Origin: Paenibacillus catalpae
GTDB taxonomy: Bacteria > Bacillota > Bacilli > Paenibacillales > Paenibacillaceae
Reading direction: 5' to 3'
Length of the DNA stretch: 64,000 nucleotides
Assembly: GCF_900112695.1 (NCBI RefSeq)
Contig: NZ_FOMT01000001.1
Coordinates: forward strand, 186,001 to 250,000
Of this stretch, positions 17,567 to 26,669 are shown piece after piece. Below the pieces are notes generated by a model. The model was not told the origin of the DNA and ran no database searches. It worked only from the letters and a program-made list of their open reading frames with translations. Numbering within the stretch: the first letter of the stretch is position 1; the number at the start of each line of letters is the position of its first letter. A program made the position numbers and the translations under genes.

Positions 17567-17968
17567 AGCCTATGTTAAAGGGTTGGCATACTAACTTATA
17601 CTAACTTCAGCTAAAATAATAGGAAAATGTAGGAATAAAACTGTATTGACGTCTCAAAAAGTATGTGTTAATTTTAACATAGTATAATAAGATTAGGAGG
17701 GGAGATAAGCCGTTCCTATTGAATCGCATCCCTTATTGGCCATGCTCCTTTCTGTGTACAAATTATGTAGTTAACTTGGATATCGCCTATGAAGCATCTT
17801 GTATGGGCTCAAAAATGAATACGCTTCCATGTAAAAGGCTTGACTTTAGTTTTCCAAGTTTAATAACGCAGCAGGGATAAATTCATCGTGTCGGAATCAA
17901 AAATTCAATCTTTAAAAAAAGTTAGTTGGTATACTAATTTGGACAATAGCTCTTGAAGGGGTGTTATT
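17567..17968 (+). promoter_or_regulatory. Operator-rich leader of the ABC importer operon
   Basis: A 400-bp non-coding stretch. The 10-mer ATACTAACTT is repeated head to tail at 17588-17597 and 17598-17607. TGTTAA-TT-TTAACA forms an inverted repeat at 17666-17679, just before a TATAAT at 17683-17688. TTGACTTTAGTT near 17839 and TGGTATACTAATTT at 17927-17940 repeat elements found before the GntR gene. At 17919-17940 AAGTTAGT and ACTAATTT face each other as an imperfect inverted repeat. I infer control by the GntR/LacI hybrid regulator. Confidence 0.6.
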
Positions 17969-18883
17969 TTGGAGACAACCAATAGAAGCTTGTGGTCAAG
18001 GATAATAAGACATCGCTATCTTTATTTAATGGTTTTGCCGGGTTTTCTGACGGTTCTCGTCTTTAATTACTTTCCGATGTACGGCATTCTAATTGCGTTT
18101 AAAAACTATAGCGCGTCAAAAGGAATAATGGACAGTCCATGGGTTGGATTTAAATACTTTAACACTTTCTTTCATGATCCGATGGCGTTCAGGGTGCTCA
18201 AGAACACTTTATTGTTAGGGGTATTTACGTTGTTCTGGTCATTCCCCGCACCAATTATTCTTGCCTTGCTATTTAATGAACTGCGAAACAAGAGATTTAA
18301 AAAGATTGTTCAAACCGTTTCCTATTTTCCGCATTTCATATCGGTTGTCATTGTTGCCGGCATGATTAAGGAGTTCACGGCGAGAGACGGACTGTTTAAT
18401 GATATCATTTCCTTTTTTGGCGGAACGCCTATCATGTTTCTGTTGGAACCGGATTATTTCAGAACGATTTTCATCTCGTCGGGGATTTGGCAAGGGATCG
18501 GTTTCGGTACGATCATTTACCTGGCAGCATTAAGCGGCATAGACCCTACCCTTTATGACGTTGCGGAAGTGGATGGCGCCAACCGGTGGAAGAAAGTTGT
18601 ACATATTACATGGCCGTCCTTAAAATCAACAACCGTCATTTTGCTGATCTTCGCCGTCGGAGGAATACTGGGGTCTGACTTCCAAAAAATTATACTGCTC
18701 TATTCGCCTGAAACTTATAGTGTGGCAGACGTCATTGGATCTTACGTTTACCGGCAGGGGATATTGGGGGCGCAATACGAGTATACAACGGCCATCGGCT
18801 TGTTCATGTCCGTTATATCCTTCATTGTTCTGTATCTGACCAATTTGATCAGCCGCAAGGTATCGGATACAAGTTTGTTCTAG
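17969..18883 (+). CDS. ABC sugar importer permease, LplB type
   Basis: 304 residues with six predicted membrane segments, beginning with YLYLMVLPGFLTVLVFNYFPMYGI. The cytoplasmic EAA loop, which contacts the ATPase, is seen as YDVAEVDGANRWKKVVHITWPSL. The FKNYSASKGIMDSPWVGFKYF segment is typical of the LplB/YtcP class that works with large lipoprotein receptors. The start is TTG at 17969 with GAAGGGGTG before it. The second permease follows after 13 bases. No ATPase is encoded nearby, so a shared MsmX-like ATPase is likely. Confidence 0.93.
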   Translation: METTNRSLWSRIIRHRYLYLMVLPGFLTVLVFNYFPMYGILIAFKNYSASKGIMDSPWVGFKYFNTFFHDPMAFRVLKNTLLLGVFTLFWSFPAPIILALLFNELRNKRFKKIVQTVSYFPHFISVVIVAGMIKEFTARDGLFNDIISFFGGTPIMFLLEPDYFRTIFISSGIWQGIGFGTIIYLAALSGIDPTLYDVAEVDGANRWKKVVHITWPSLKSTTVILLIFAVGGILGSDFQKIILLYSPETYSVADVIGSYVYRQGILGAQYEYTTAIGLFMSVISFIVLYLTNLISRKVSDTSLF

Positions 18884-18896
18884 GAGATGAGAAGCA

Positions 18897-19793
18897 ATGA
18901 AAAAGGTGAGCTTGGGTTCCAGAGCTTTTGATACGGTTAATATTCTGATCATGCTGATGATTATGGTTACTGTACTGTACCCGATTCTGAACATTATGGC
19001 TACTTCCGTGAGCAGCTCCCGTTTTATTTCATCCGGAAGCGTGACCGTCTGGCCTAAAGGCTTCAATATTGAGGCCTATACCACCGTATTTAAAGATCCT
19101 TTTATCTTTAAAGGTTATATCAACTCGATTATGTATGCGGCAGGCTCCACGGGTCTCATGCTGCTGTTTACCTCCTTGATGGCGTACCCTCTTACCGTTC
19201 AGGGCTTTGTAGGGAAGAAGTTTCTAACGATCTTTCTCATGATTACGATGTTTTTTGGCGGGGGCTTAATTCCTACCTATTTGCTTATGCGCAGCATGCA
19301 TTTGCTCGATACGATATGGGTTATGATTCTGCCGGGTGCAATCGGAGCGTATAACGTCTTTCTATTCCGGACCTTCTTCATGAACATTCCGGCGGAGCTG
19401 AAGGAGTCCGCCTTAATGGATGGAGCCAATGACCTGGTGGTCCTGTTCCGAATTGTTCTGCCCTTGTCCAAGGCACTGCTCGCGACCTTTGCTTTGTTTG
19501 GGCTGGTAGGGAGCTGGAACAGCTGGTTCGAGGCCTTGGTTTATCTTCAGGATCAGGATAAGTATCCGCTGCAGATGGTATTAAGAAACTATTTGTTTAC
19601 CCTGGACACCAATGCCATAGCAGGCAGGGTGGGCGCCGGCAACGTTGCGATTAATCAGGCGGGTGATTCCCTTGATCCGCAGGCGATAAGAATGAGTGTC
19701 ATCATTATCACGATGTTCCCGATTATGTGTATTTATCCTTTCTTCCAGAAGCATTTCACAAAAGGGGTACTGGTTGGCTCGATTAAGGGCTAG
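18897..19793 (+). CDS. ABC sugar importer permease, YtcP type
   Basis: 298 residues with six membrane segments. The EAA loop reads LKESALMDGANDLVVLFRIVLPLSKAL, and the FGGGLIPTYLLMRSMHLLDTIWVMILPGAI stretch is a hallmark of YtcP/CUT1 carbohydrate permeases. It is the partner of the permease just upstream and precedes the receptor gene by 114 bases. Confidence 0.93.
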   Translation: MKKVSLGSRAFDTVNILIMLMIMVTVLYPILNIMATSVSSSRFISSGSVTVWPKGFNIEAYTTVFKDPFIFKGYINSIMYAAGSTGLMLLFTSLMAYPLTVQGFVGKKFLTIFLMITMFFGGGLIPTYLLMRSMHLLDTIWVMILPGAIGAYNVFLFRTFFMNIPAELKESALMDGANDLVVLFRIVLPLSKALLATFALFGLVGSWNSWFEALVYLQDQDKYPLQMVLRNYLFTLDTNAIAGRVGAGNVAINQAGDSLDPQAIRMSVIIITMFPIMCIYPFFQKHFTKGVLVGSIKG

Positions 19794-19907
19794 CGGTAAC
19801 GCGTGCAGGATGGAAGCCAGGATCCTAATTGGGAGGTGGTTCATAGCGCAGTATCCAGTAAGCCTCATTTCATGCTGTAAACCAATAATTATACAGGAGG
19901 GGTTTGT

Positions 19908-21548
19908 ATGAAAAGAAAGACCATGTCTTTGCTTTTAGCTTCCATGTTGGCTCTCACAGTAGCAGGCTGTACCAATAATACCAATGACGCACCGGATAAT
20001 TCGTCCAGCTCGAATGCGGGTACGACAGACAGCAAGCCTTTGAGCTTTTCGGTAGCGCTGCCATCTAACGGTGTTGATAACGAAAACAGCATGATGGGGA
20101 AAGAATGGCAGAAGGAAATGGAAGCGTACATGGGCAGGGAGGTTAATATAGACTTCAACTATATTCCTTCCTCCGAATACGATGAGAAGCTGAAATTAAT
20201 GATCGCCAGTGATGATCTGCCGGACTTTTTCGTTACTCCATTATTCTATGACACGACTGAAATGGCGGAAGAAGGCCAGATTCTTGAGCTAAGTCAATAC
20301 AAGGATCTTATGCCGAATTATATGAATTATTTGAGTAAGGTTAAGAATGGCTTGACGCGCGTGACCAACGCAGAAGGCAAAATGTATACCTTCAAAGAAA
20401 CGTCAACGCCAAGGTACCCGGCTGATAAAGGCATGCTGATTCAAAATACATCCTCTTACCGTTACGATCTTTTCCAGCAAAATAATATTAAAATTCCCGA
20501 AACATGGGATGACGTGTACCAGGCCGCTAAGAAACTGAAAGAGCTGTACCCGGATAAATATCCGATCGCTACTAGATGGAACAGCTTGCGCTCTCTGTTC
20601 GCTGCTACTCATGTGAAGGATGATATTTTTTGGGATGGCAGCAAATATGTTTACGGCGTTCTTGAAGACGGATACAGAGACGCATTGCAATTTGCCAATA
20701 AGCTCTACGCGGAGAAGCTTCTAGATCCGGAGTATACGATTGATACGGATGATACGCTTAAACGAAAAGCCTTGAATGGCGATAACTTTATTTGGCTGGC
20801 GCAATGGTTCACGACTCCGGCGGAATATACGAGAACGGTGAATGACGGAAAAGTGTTCGCGGTTACTCTTTACCCGGATAATCCGGATTACGGAAAATCG
20901 TGGCAGGAAGTTGCAAACGGCAATACGCCGGATCTGGGCTGGGCTCAGTTCTGTATCAATGCCAAAACGAAAGTTCCGGAAGATCTGATCAAGCTTATTG
21001 ACTATCAATACACGGACAAGATCATCAACCTCGTGACTTGGGGGATTGAAGGAACCACATATACGGTTGGAGCAGACGGTGTGCAAACCTTTAACGATGA
21101 ATTTAAAAGCGCGCCGGATCCTTGGTTAGTCGGCGATAAGTACGGGATCCGCGCAAGTAAAAACTATAACCCTGGTCTGCAAATGGTTAATGATGCCAAA
21201 GCGTTCGTAGACTTCGCAGCCAAGGATTATACTTACTTTGATGGCAAATATGAAGAGGTTCCTATCGAGAAATCGCCATACCTGACGAGCTTGCCGATGC
21301 CTAAGAATGATTATGTTCCATCCTCGTACAGCGAGCCTAGCATCCAATTCACGCAAGAAGAAAGCCAGAAGATTTCTGAAATTATGAACCCGGTCAAAAC
21401 CTTCGTGACGGAAGAGCAGGCAAAATTCGTATCGGGCAAATCCAGCTTTGAAGATTGGTCCAAATTTACGGACAAAGTTAAGAAAATGGGCGACATCGAT
21501 AAAGTGCTTCAAATTTACAACGATGCTGCAGCTCGTGCAACGAAGTAA
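19908..21548 (+). CDS. Large sugar-binding lipoprotein (LplA-like)
   Basis: 546 residues with a signal peptide and lipobox TVAGC (Cys21), so it is anchored in the membrane and faces the outside. Its size and the MGKEWQKEMEAYMGREVNIDF and KLKLMIASDDLPDFFV segments place it in the LplA/YtcQ-like extracellular solute-binding class. The ATG follows a strong AGGAGGGG site. It is the third gene of the importer operon and is followed by an isomerase gene after 33 bases. Confidence 0.93.
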   Translation: MKRKTMSLLLASMLALTVAGCTNNTNDAPDNSSSSNAGTTDSKPLSFSVALPSNGVDNENSMMGKEWQKEMEAYMGREVNIDFNYIPSSEYDEKLKLMIASDDLPDFFVTPLFYDTTEMAEEGQILELSQYKDLMPNYMNYLSKVKNGLTRVTNAEGKMYTFKETSTPRYPADKGMLIQNTSSYRYDLFQQNNIKIPETWDDVYQAAKKLKELYPDKYPIATRWNSLRSLFAATHVKDDIFWDGSKYVYGVLEDGYRDALQFANKLYAEKLLDPEYTIDTDDTLKRKALNGDNFIWLAQWFTTPAEYTRTVNDGKVFAVTLYPDNPDYGKSWQEVANGNTPDLGWAQFCINAKTKVPEDLIKLIDYQYTDKIINLVTWGIEGTTYTVGADGVQTFNDEFKSAPDPWLVGDKYGIRASKNYNPGLQMVNDAKAFVDFAAKDYTYFDGKYEEVPIEKSPYLTSLPMPKNDYVPSSYSEPSIQFTQEESQKISEIMNPVKTFVTEEQAKFVSGKSSFEDWSKFTDKVKKMGDIDKVLQIYNDAAARATK

Positions 21549-21581
21549 TTCATGCAGGGTTACAGATAGGAGTGAGAGATA

Positions 21582-22349
21582 TTGGCTAAACCAATCATTG
21601 GTCTTCAACTATATACCTTGCGTGATTTAACGGAGAAAGACTTTCCGGGCACGATTCGCAAAGCTGCGCAGCTAGGCTATAAAGCGGTGGAGTTTGCGGG
21701 ATATTACAATACGCCTGCCAAGGAAGTCAGGGCGCTACTGGATGAGCTTGGTCTGCAAGCACCATCTGCTCATGTCGGGCTGAATTATTCCGAAGCAGCA
21801 GATATAAGGTCATCGGAGCTTGACCGGCAGATTGAGTATGCTCAGGAACTTGGTCTGCAGTATATGGTAGCACCTTCGGCGCCTCTGCCCGATCATCCAA
21901 CTTTGGATGATGTGAAGAGACTGGCGGCTATTTTTGAAGAAGTTGGAAAGAAAGTGTCTGATGCAGGAATGACATTTGGTTATCATAACCATGATTTTGA
22001 ATTTAAACTGGTCAACAATAAACCTGTTATGGATCATTTTCTGGAGCTGGTTCCAGCACAATATCTCATCGCTGAATTTGATCTGGGCTGGATTCATACG
22101 GCAGGCTATACGCCCGTGGATTATGTAAAGAAATACAGCGGCCGTGTACCGCTCGTACATTTTAAGGATTTTGTGGAAGGTCGCAGAGATACCGAGGTAG
22201 GCAAAGGTGCTGTTGATCTCGCAAGTGTATTGCAGGTTGCGGAGGAATCGGGCATCAAGTATATCTTTGTCGAGCAGGAAATCTTCTCCTCGTCATCACT
22301 TGAGAGTGCGGCAATCAGTCTGGCGTTTTTTCATAGGAACGGCTTTTAA
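21582..22349 (+). CDS. Sugar phosphate isomerase/epimerase (TIM barrel)
   Basis: 255 residues of the xylose-isomerase-like TIM-barrel family (AP endonuclease 2 superfamily). Visible metal-ligand regions include GLQLYTLRDL, HVGLNYSEAADI, FGYHNHDFEF, EFDLGWIHTAG and HFKDFVEGR. The start is TTG at 21582 with AGGAGTGAGAG before it. It is the last gene of the importer operon and presumably converts the imported sugar or a derivative. It is a different protein from the isomerase remnant at 9963. Confidence 0.9.
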   Translation: MAKPIIGLQLYTLRDLTEKDFPGTIRKAAQLGYKAVEFAGYYNTPAKEVRALLDELGLQAPSAHVGLNYSEAADIRSSELDRQIEYAQELGLQYMVAPSAPLPDHPTLDDVKRLAAIFEEVGKKVSDAGMTFGYHNHDFEFKLVNNKPVMDHFLELVPAQYLIAEFDLGWIHTAGYTPVDYVKKYSGRVPLVHFKDFVEGRRDTEVGKGAVDLASVLQVAEESGIKYIFVEQEIFSSSSLESAAISLAFFHRNGF

Positions 22350-22385
22350 ACTGCAGGAGCGGTAGAAGAAGTTTCACAAAAATTG

Positions 22386-22421
22386 AGGAGCAGTTTGCCG
22401 ACAGCATGCTGCTCTTTTTTT
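22386..22421 (+). terminator. Terminator after the importer-isomerase operon
   Basis: GAGCAG (22388-22393) pairs with CTGCTC (22409-22414), with further pairing in the loop, followed by seven T residues. Confidence 0.75.
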
Positions 22422-22448
22422 GTGAATGCAATTGGCATCTATCATAAA

Positions 22449-22462
22449 TGTAAGCGCTTTAC
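22449..22462 (+). promoter_or_regulatory. cre-like site before the secreted-protein cluster
   Basis: TGTAAGCGCTTTAC agrees with the CcpA cre consensus in its first 12 positions and is almost identical to the site at 8895-8908 before GH43. It suggests catabolite repression of the downstream genes. Confidence 0.55.
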
Positions 22463-22489
22463 TTTTGAGAGTCGGGTCAAAACGGATGA

Positions 22490-22611
22490 AAGGAGGTGAT
22501 GCGATGACATTATGAGAGAAGCGATTAATGGAAACGTGAAGGAGGTACATTGCGACATCATAGATTACGAGATGCGATAGGGACATTATATTGATCGGAG
22601 GATTATTACGC
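22490..22611 (+). other. Leader with three strong ribosome-binding sites and two mini-ORFs
   Basis: AAAGGAGGTGAT (about 22489-22500) is fully complementary to the 16S rRNA tail and precedes ATG ACA TTA TGA at 22504-22515. AAGGAGGT (about 22539-22546) precedes a TTG frame of 14 codons starting near 22550 (RHHRLRDAIGTLY). CGGAGG (22596-22601) serves the large gene at 22612. The tandem sites may be a translational attenuator or the scars of deleted genes. Confidence 0.45.
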
Positions 22612-24600
22612 ATGCATATGAAGTTTCGAAAAACATCCGGGTTTGTTGCCTCTATTCTGCTGAGTCTGGCTATATTCCCGGGGACGATGTCCGCGGACAA
22701 TGCCGCACCGTCACCCGTGTCCAGCCAGGTTTATAGTGAGCAGCCCTTTAGCATTCAGGTCGTCGATTCAGAGACCGGACGGGGGATTCCGGCTGTAGAA
22801 CTGAGGACAACCAATAACATGACTTACTATACGGACAGTGCAGGATACGTCGCCTTTAAAGAGGCGGGGCTGATGAATGATACGGTATTTTTCCATTTGT
22901 CCAGTGATGGCTATAAGGTTCCCCAGGATATGTTCGGGTATTATGGGCAAGCCGTTGAGGTGACGCCCGGAGGAAGTGCTACGCTGACGATGGAACGGGT
23001 GAATATCGCCGAACGGCTGTACCGCTTGACCGGCCAAGGTATTTACCGGGATAGCCAATTGCTTGGCAAGACGCCCCCGATTGAAGATCCGCTTTTGAAC
23101 GGAAAGGTTATGGGCCAAGATTCCGTTCAGACGATCAAATACAAGGGCAAGCTGTATTGGTTCTGGGGTGATACGGATCGTGTTGCTTATCCGCTGGGGA
23201 ATTTCCGTGTCACGGGGGCTACCTCGAAGCTTCCGGGGCAAGGTGGTCTTGATCCGGATGTGGGTGTCGATCTGGACTACTTCACGCAAGAGGATGGCTT
23301 CGTCAAGAGTCTTGTGCCGCCGCTGCCAGACGGAGCAAATATCGCATGGGTATTTGGTTTAATGACGGCTAAGGATTCAACCGGGCGGGAGCGGCTGCTT
23401 GCCGGCTACAGCACGCATGATCCGAATCTGTCCGCCTTCGGCATTCTCCAGTTCAACGATCAAACAGAGCAGTTCGAGCAGCTTGTCCAATTCCCGGACA
23501 AGGACGATTGGCGCCATCCGGGTGGTCAAGCGAGCTACTACAAGGAGAATGGCAAAGGGTATTGGGTATTCACCGAGCACCGGATGCCAAATCTCCGTGT
23601 ACCGGCAACCTATGATTCGATCAAGGACTATACAAAGTATGAGTCTTTCACGCCGCTTAAGCCCGGGACGACCTATAACGGAGCGAATACTCAGCTTGAA
23701 CGGGATGCCGCAGGCAAGCTTGTGTGGGGCTGGAAGAACAATACGCCGCCGCTGAAGCAGGACCAGGAGAAGGAGCTCATCCGTCTGGGATTAATCAAGG
23801 AAAACGATCCGCGTTATTTCCAGCTGAAGGATGTAGACACTGGCGCTGACGTAACAATCGCAGGCAGCTCAGTTGAATGGAATGACTACCGCCATCGTTA
23901 CGTCATGTTTGGTCAGCAAATGGGCGGAAGTACATCAGGACTTGGGGAAATGTGGTTCGCGGAGGCACCAGCGCCGCAGGGGCCGTGGACAACCGCTAAA
24001 AAAATCATTACGCATGACAACTACACCTTCTATAACCCGGCTCACGACGAGTTTTTCGACAAAGAGGGCGGCAGATACATCTACTTGGAAGCCACCTATA
24101 CAAATACGTTCACAGACAGTGAACCAACGCCGCGCTATAACTACAATCAGATGATGTATAAGCTTGATCTGGCCAATCCGAAGCTTGGGCTTACGCCGCT
24201 GGCGACTGATTTGGCCAACGGCAAAGCAATCACCTCTTCATCGCAAGAGAAGGGCCACTCGGCAAGCTTGGCTAATGACGGGAACTCACAGACATTCTGG
24301 ACATCTGCATCCAAACGTCCGCAATGGCTGAAGGTTGATCTTGGAGTTCCAAGCACCATTCAACGTGTCGTGTTGAACTGGGGAACAACGTACGGCAGAG
24401 CGTACCAGCTTCAAGTTTCAAACGATGGGAAGAAATGGACCAATGTTTACAGCACGACAGCCGGTGATGGTGGTGTCGACGAAATAAAGCTCAAGGATAT
24501 GAAGGCCAGGTATATTCGGATGTACGGTACGCCAAGAAGCGTCTTTGACGGCTATTCCGTGCGGGATTTCGAAGTGTATGGAACCCCGCAAAACACCTGA
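22612..24600 (+). CDS. Secreted beta-propeller-like protein with C-terminal CBM32, paralogue 1
   Basis: About 662 residues. There is a signal peptide (cleavage likely after TMSA) and then a short transthyretin/Ig-like domain (about 40-125; VVDSETGRGIPAVELRTTNN). The central region (about 140-530) has YWFWGDTDR and EMWFAEAPAPQGPW, reminiscent of DUF4185- or GH43-like propellers. The last 115 residues are an F5/8 type C (CBM32) domain (SLANDGNSQTFW, QLQVSNDGKKW, RYIRMYGT), which binds galactose-like sugars in other proteins. I use ATG 22612 because CGGAGG lies 10 bases before it. No activity is known to me. It is followed by a close paralogue. The enzyme role is inference. Confidence 0.8.
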   Translation: MHMKFRKTSGFVASILLSLAIFPGTMSADNAAPSPVSSQVYSEQPFSIQVVDSETGRGIPAVELRTTNNMTYYTDSAGYVAFKEAGLMNDTVFFHLSSDGYKVPQDMFGYYGQAVEVTPGGSATLTMERVNIAERLYRLTGQGIYRDSQLLGKTPPIEDPLLNGKVMGQDSVQTIKYKGKLYWFWGDTDRVAYPLGNFRVTGATSKLPGQGGLDPDVGVDLDYFTQEDGFVKSLVPPLPDGANIAWVFGLMTAKDSTGRERLLAGYSTHDPNLSAFGILQFNDQTEQFEQLVQFPDKDDWRHPGGQASYYKENGKGYWVFTEHRMPNLRVPATYDSIKDYTKYESFTPLKPGTTYNGANTQLERDAAGKLVWGWKNNTPPLKQDQEKELIRLGLIKENDPRYFQLKDVDTGADVTIAGSSVEWNDYRHRYVMFGQQMGGSTSGLGEMWFAEAPAPQGPWTTAKKIITHDNYTFYNPAHDEFFDKEGGRYIYLEATYTNTFTDSEPTPRYNYNQMMYKLDLANPKLGLTPLATDLANGKAITSSSQEKGHSASLANDGNSQTFWTSASKRPQWLKVDLGVPSTIQRVVLNWGTTYGRAYQLQVSNDGKKWTNVYSTTAGDGGVDEIKLKDMKARYIRMYGTPRSVFDGYSVRDFEVYGTPQNT

Positions 24601-24627
24601 TAATTCTTGAATGGAGGAGATAAACGC

Positions 24628-26664
24628 ATGAAATTTCATTCTCGCAAAGCATCTCTAATAATGGCGGGTGTCCTGCTGGCAGTGGCCATTATCCCCGGCA
24701 CTTTCGCATCGGCAAGCGCATCGGATAGTCATCCTTCCGGAACGCAAAGCCAAGTTTTTAATCAGGAGCTGTTTAAAATTCACGTCGTTGACGCCGAGAC
24801 GGGCAGAGGTATACCGGCTGTGGAGCTGAAGACGACAAATAACATCCGCTTCTATACGGACAGCGCCGGCAACGTCGCTTTTGACGAGCCGGGACTAATG
24901 AATGAAACGGTCTTCTTCCATCTCTCCAGCAACGGGTATGAAGTTCCGACAGACATGTTCGGCTATCGCGGTCAAGCGGTCAACGTGACGCCGGGCGGAA
25001 GCGTGACGATTCAGATGAACCGGATCAATATCGCGGAACGGCTGTACCGGGTAACAGGGCAAGGCATCTACAGGGACAGCGTTATGCTTGGAGAGACGAC
25101 GCCAATTCAAGAACCGCTTTTAAACGGGAAGGTCATGGGGCAGGATTCGGTTCAAACCATTAAATACAAGGATAAGCTGTACTGGTTCTGGGGCGATACG
25201 GACCGGCCTTCCTATCCGCTTGGGAATTTCCGCGTGACAGGCGCTACCTCGAAGCTCCCTAGCCAAGGTCTGGATCTCGATGTTGGCGTAGACCTCGACT
25301 ATATTACACGCGAGGACGGCTTTGTGAAAAGTCTCGTTCCGCCGCTTCCGGATGGAGCGAACATTGCTTGGATTTTTGGACTGATGACGGTAAAGGACAA
25401 TAATGGTGAGGAACGGCTGCTGGCCGCTTATAGCACGCATGATCCTAACCCTCGTTCTTTCGGCATTCTGATCTTTAATGATGAAAAGCAAGAGTTCGAG
25501 CAGCTGGTCCAATTTCCAGGTACCAGCGACTGGCGCTACCCGGGAATGGGCGGTCAAGGAACGTATTACGAGGATGGCGGCAAAGGGTATTATATTTTCA
25601 CGCAGTACGAGTATCCGAATATTCGGGTAGAGGCGAAGATGGAATCGATCGTGGATTACACCCAATACGAGTATTTTACCCCGCTTGCGCCAGGGACGAC
25701 TTATGCCGGGGCGGACACGCAGCTTGAGCGTGACGCTGAAGGCAAGCTGGTATGGGGCTGGAAGAAAAACACGCAAATGCTTACGCAGGATAAAGAGAAG
25801 GAGCTTATTGGACTCGGTGTCCTTCATGCAGACGATGAGCGCTATTTCCAGCTGAAAGACGTGGATTCAGGCGACGAGGTTCGAATCGCCCAAAGCTCCG
25901 TCGAGTGGAATGAATACCGCCACAGCTATGTGATGATTGGCCAGGAGAAATTTGGGAAGACATCGCTGCTCGGCGAAATCTGGTTTGCGGAAGCACCTGC
26001 TCCAAACGGACCGTGGAAGGTCGCGAAAAAAATAATTACCCACAACGAGTATTCCTTCTATAATCCTTCCCAGCATGAATATTTCATCAAGGATAATGGC
26101 CGTTACCTCTACTTCGAGGCAACCTTCACCAATACGTTTACGGATGCTCCCGCTATGCCGCGTTACAACTATAATCAGATGATGTATAAGCTCGACCTGG
26201 CAAATCCGGTGCTGAATTTGACGCCGCCAACCGGTCCGGAGCTCGTAGAACTCGCTAAAGGCAAAGCGATTACCGCTTCTTCCTCGGAGAGCTCGAACCC
26301 GGCCGCCCAAGCCAATGACGGAAACAGCCAAACGCGCTGGGCATCCGACTCCTCCGACCCGCAGTGGATTCAGGTCGATCTTGGAACTCCAAGCCTCATC
26401 AGCCGGGTCAGACTGGATTGGGAAGTCGCTTATGGCAAAGGCTACCAGATTCAAGTGTCGAATGACGGACAGAACTGGACCGACGTCTACAGCACGACTT
26501 CGGGAGACGGGGGCACCGATATCATCAACTTCGACGAAACTGAAGCTAGATATGTAAGGATGTACGGTACTTCCAGAGGTACGATGTACGGCTATTCGTT
26601 ATGGGAGTTCAAAGTGTTTGGGCAGGCAGCGGATACAGAAGCTCCTGAACAATTGGAGGAGTAA
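24628..26664 (+). CDS. Secreted beta-propeller-like protein with C-terminal CBM32, paralogue 2
   Basis: 678 residues, colinear with the preceding protein: signal peptide (to about ASASA), transthyretin-like domain with VVDAETGRGIPAVELKTTNN, the same central region (YWFWGDTDRPSYPLGNFRVT, EIWFAEAPAPNGPW) and a CBM32 at about 545-668, plus a short acidic tail EAPEQLEE. Long identical stretches show a tandem duplication. ATG 24628 has GGAGGAG before it; an in-frame TTG at 24607 is less likely. It begins 27 bases after the first paralogue ends and stops 5 bases before the third gene, so all three are co-transcribed. Confidence 0.8.
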   Translation: MKFHSRKASLIMAGVLLAVAIIPGTFASASASDSHPSGTQSQVFNQELFKIHVVDAETGRGIPAVELKTTNNIRFYTDSAGNVAFDEPGLMNETVFFHLSSNGYEVPTDMFGYRGQAVNVTPGGSVTIQMNRINIAERLYRVTGQGIYRDSVMLGETTPIQEPLLNGKVMGQDSVQTIKYKDKLYWFWGDTDRPSYPLGNFRVTGATSKLPSQGLDLDVGVDLDYITREDGFVKSLVPPLPDGANIAWIFGLMTVKDNNGEERLLAAYSTHDPNPRSFGILIFNDEKQEFEQLVQFPGTSDWRYPGMGGQGTYYEDGGKGYYIFTQYEYPNIRVEAKMESIVDYTQYEYFTPLAPGTTYAGADTQLERDAEGKLVWGWKKNTQMLTQDKEKELIGLGVLHADDERYFQLKDVDSGDEVRIAQSSVEWNEYRHSYVMIGQEKFGKTSLLGEIWFAEAPAPNGPWKVAKKIITHNEYSFYNPSQHEYFIKDNGRYLYFEATFTNTFTDAPAMPRYNYNQMMYKLDLANPVLNLTPPTGPELVELAKGKAITASSSESSNPAAQANDGNSQTRWASDSSDPQWIQVDLGTPSLISRVRLDWEVAYGKGYQIQVSNDGQNWTDVYSTTSGDGGTDIINFDETEARYVRMYGTSRGTMYGYSLWEFKVFGQAADTEAPEQLEE

Positions 26665-26669
26665 ATCCG

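Noticed and set aside
17719-17880. 53-codon TTG-started frame in the importer leader
   Set aside because: The ribosome site is 14 bases away, the peptide shows no domain pattern and the frame covers repeated regulatory motifs.
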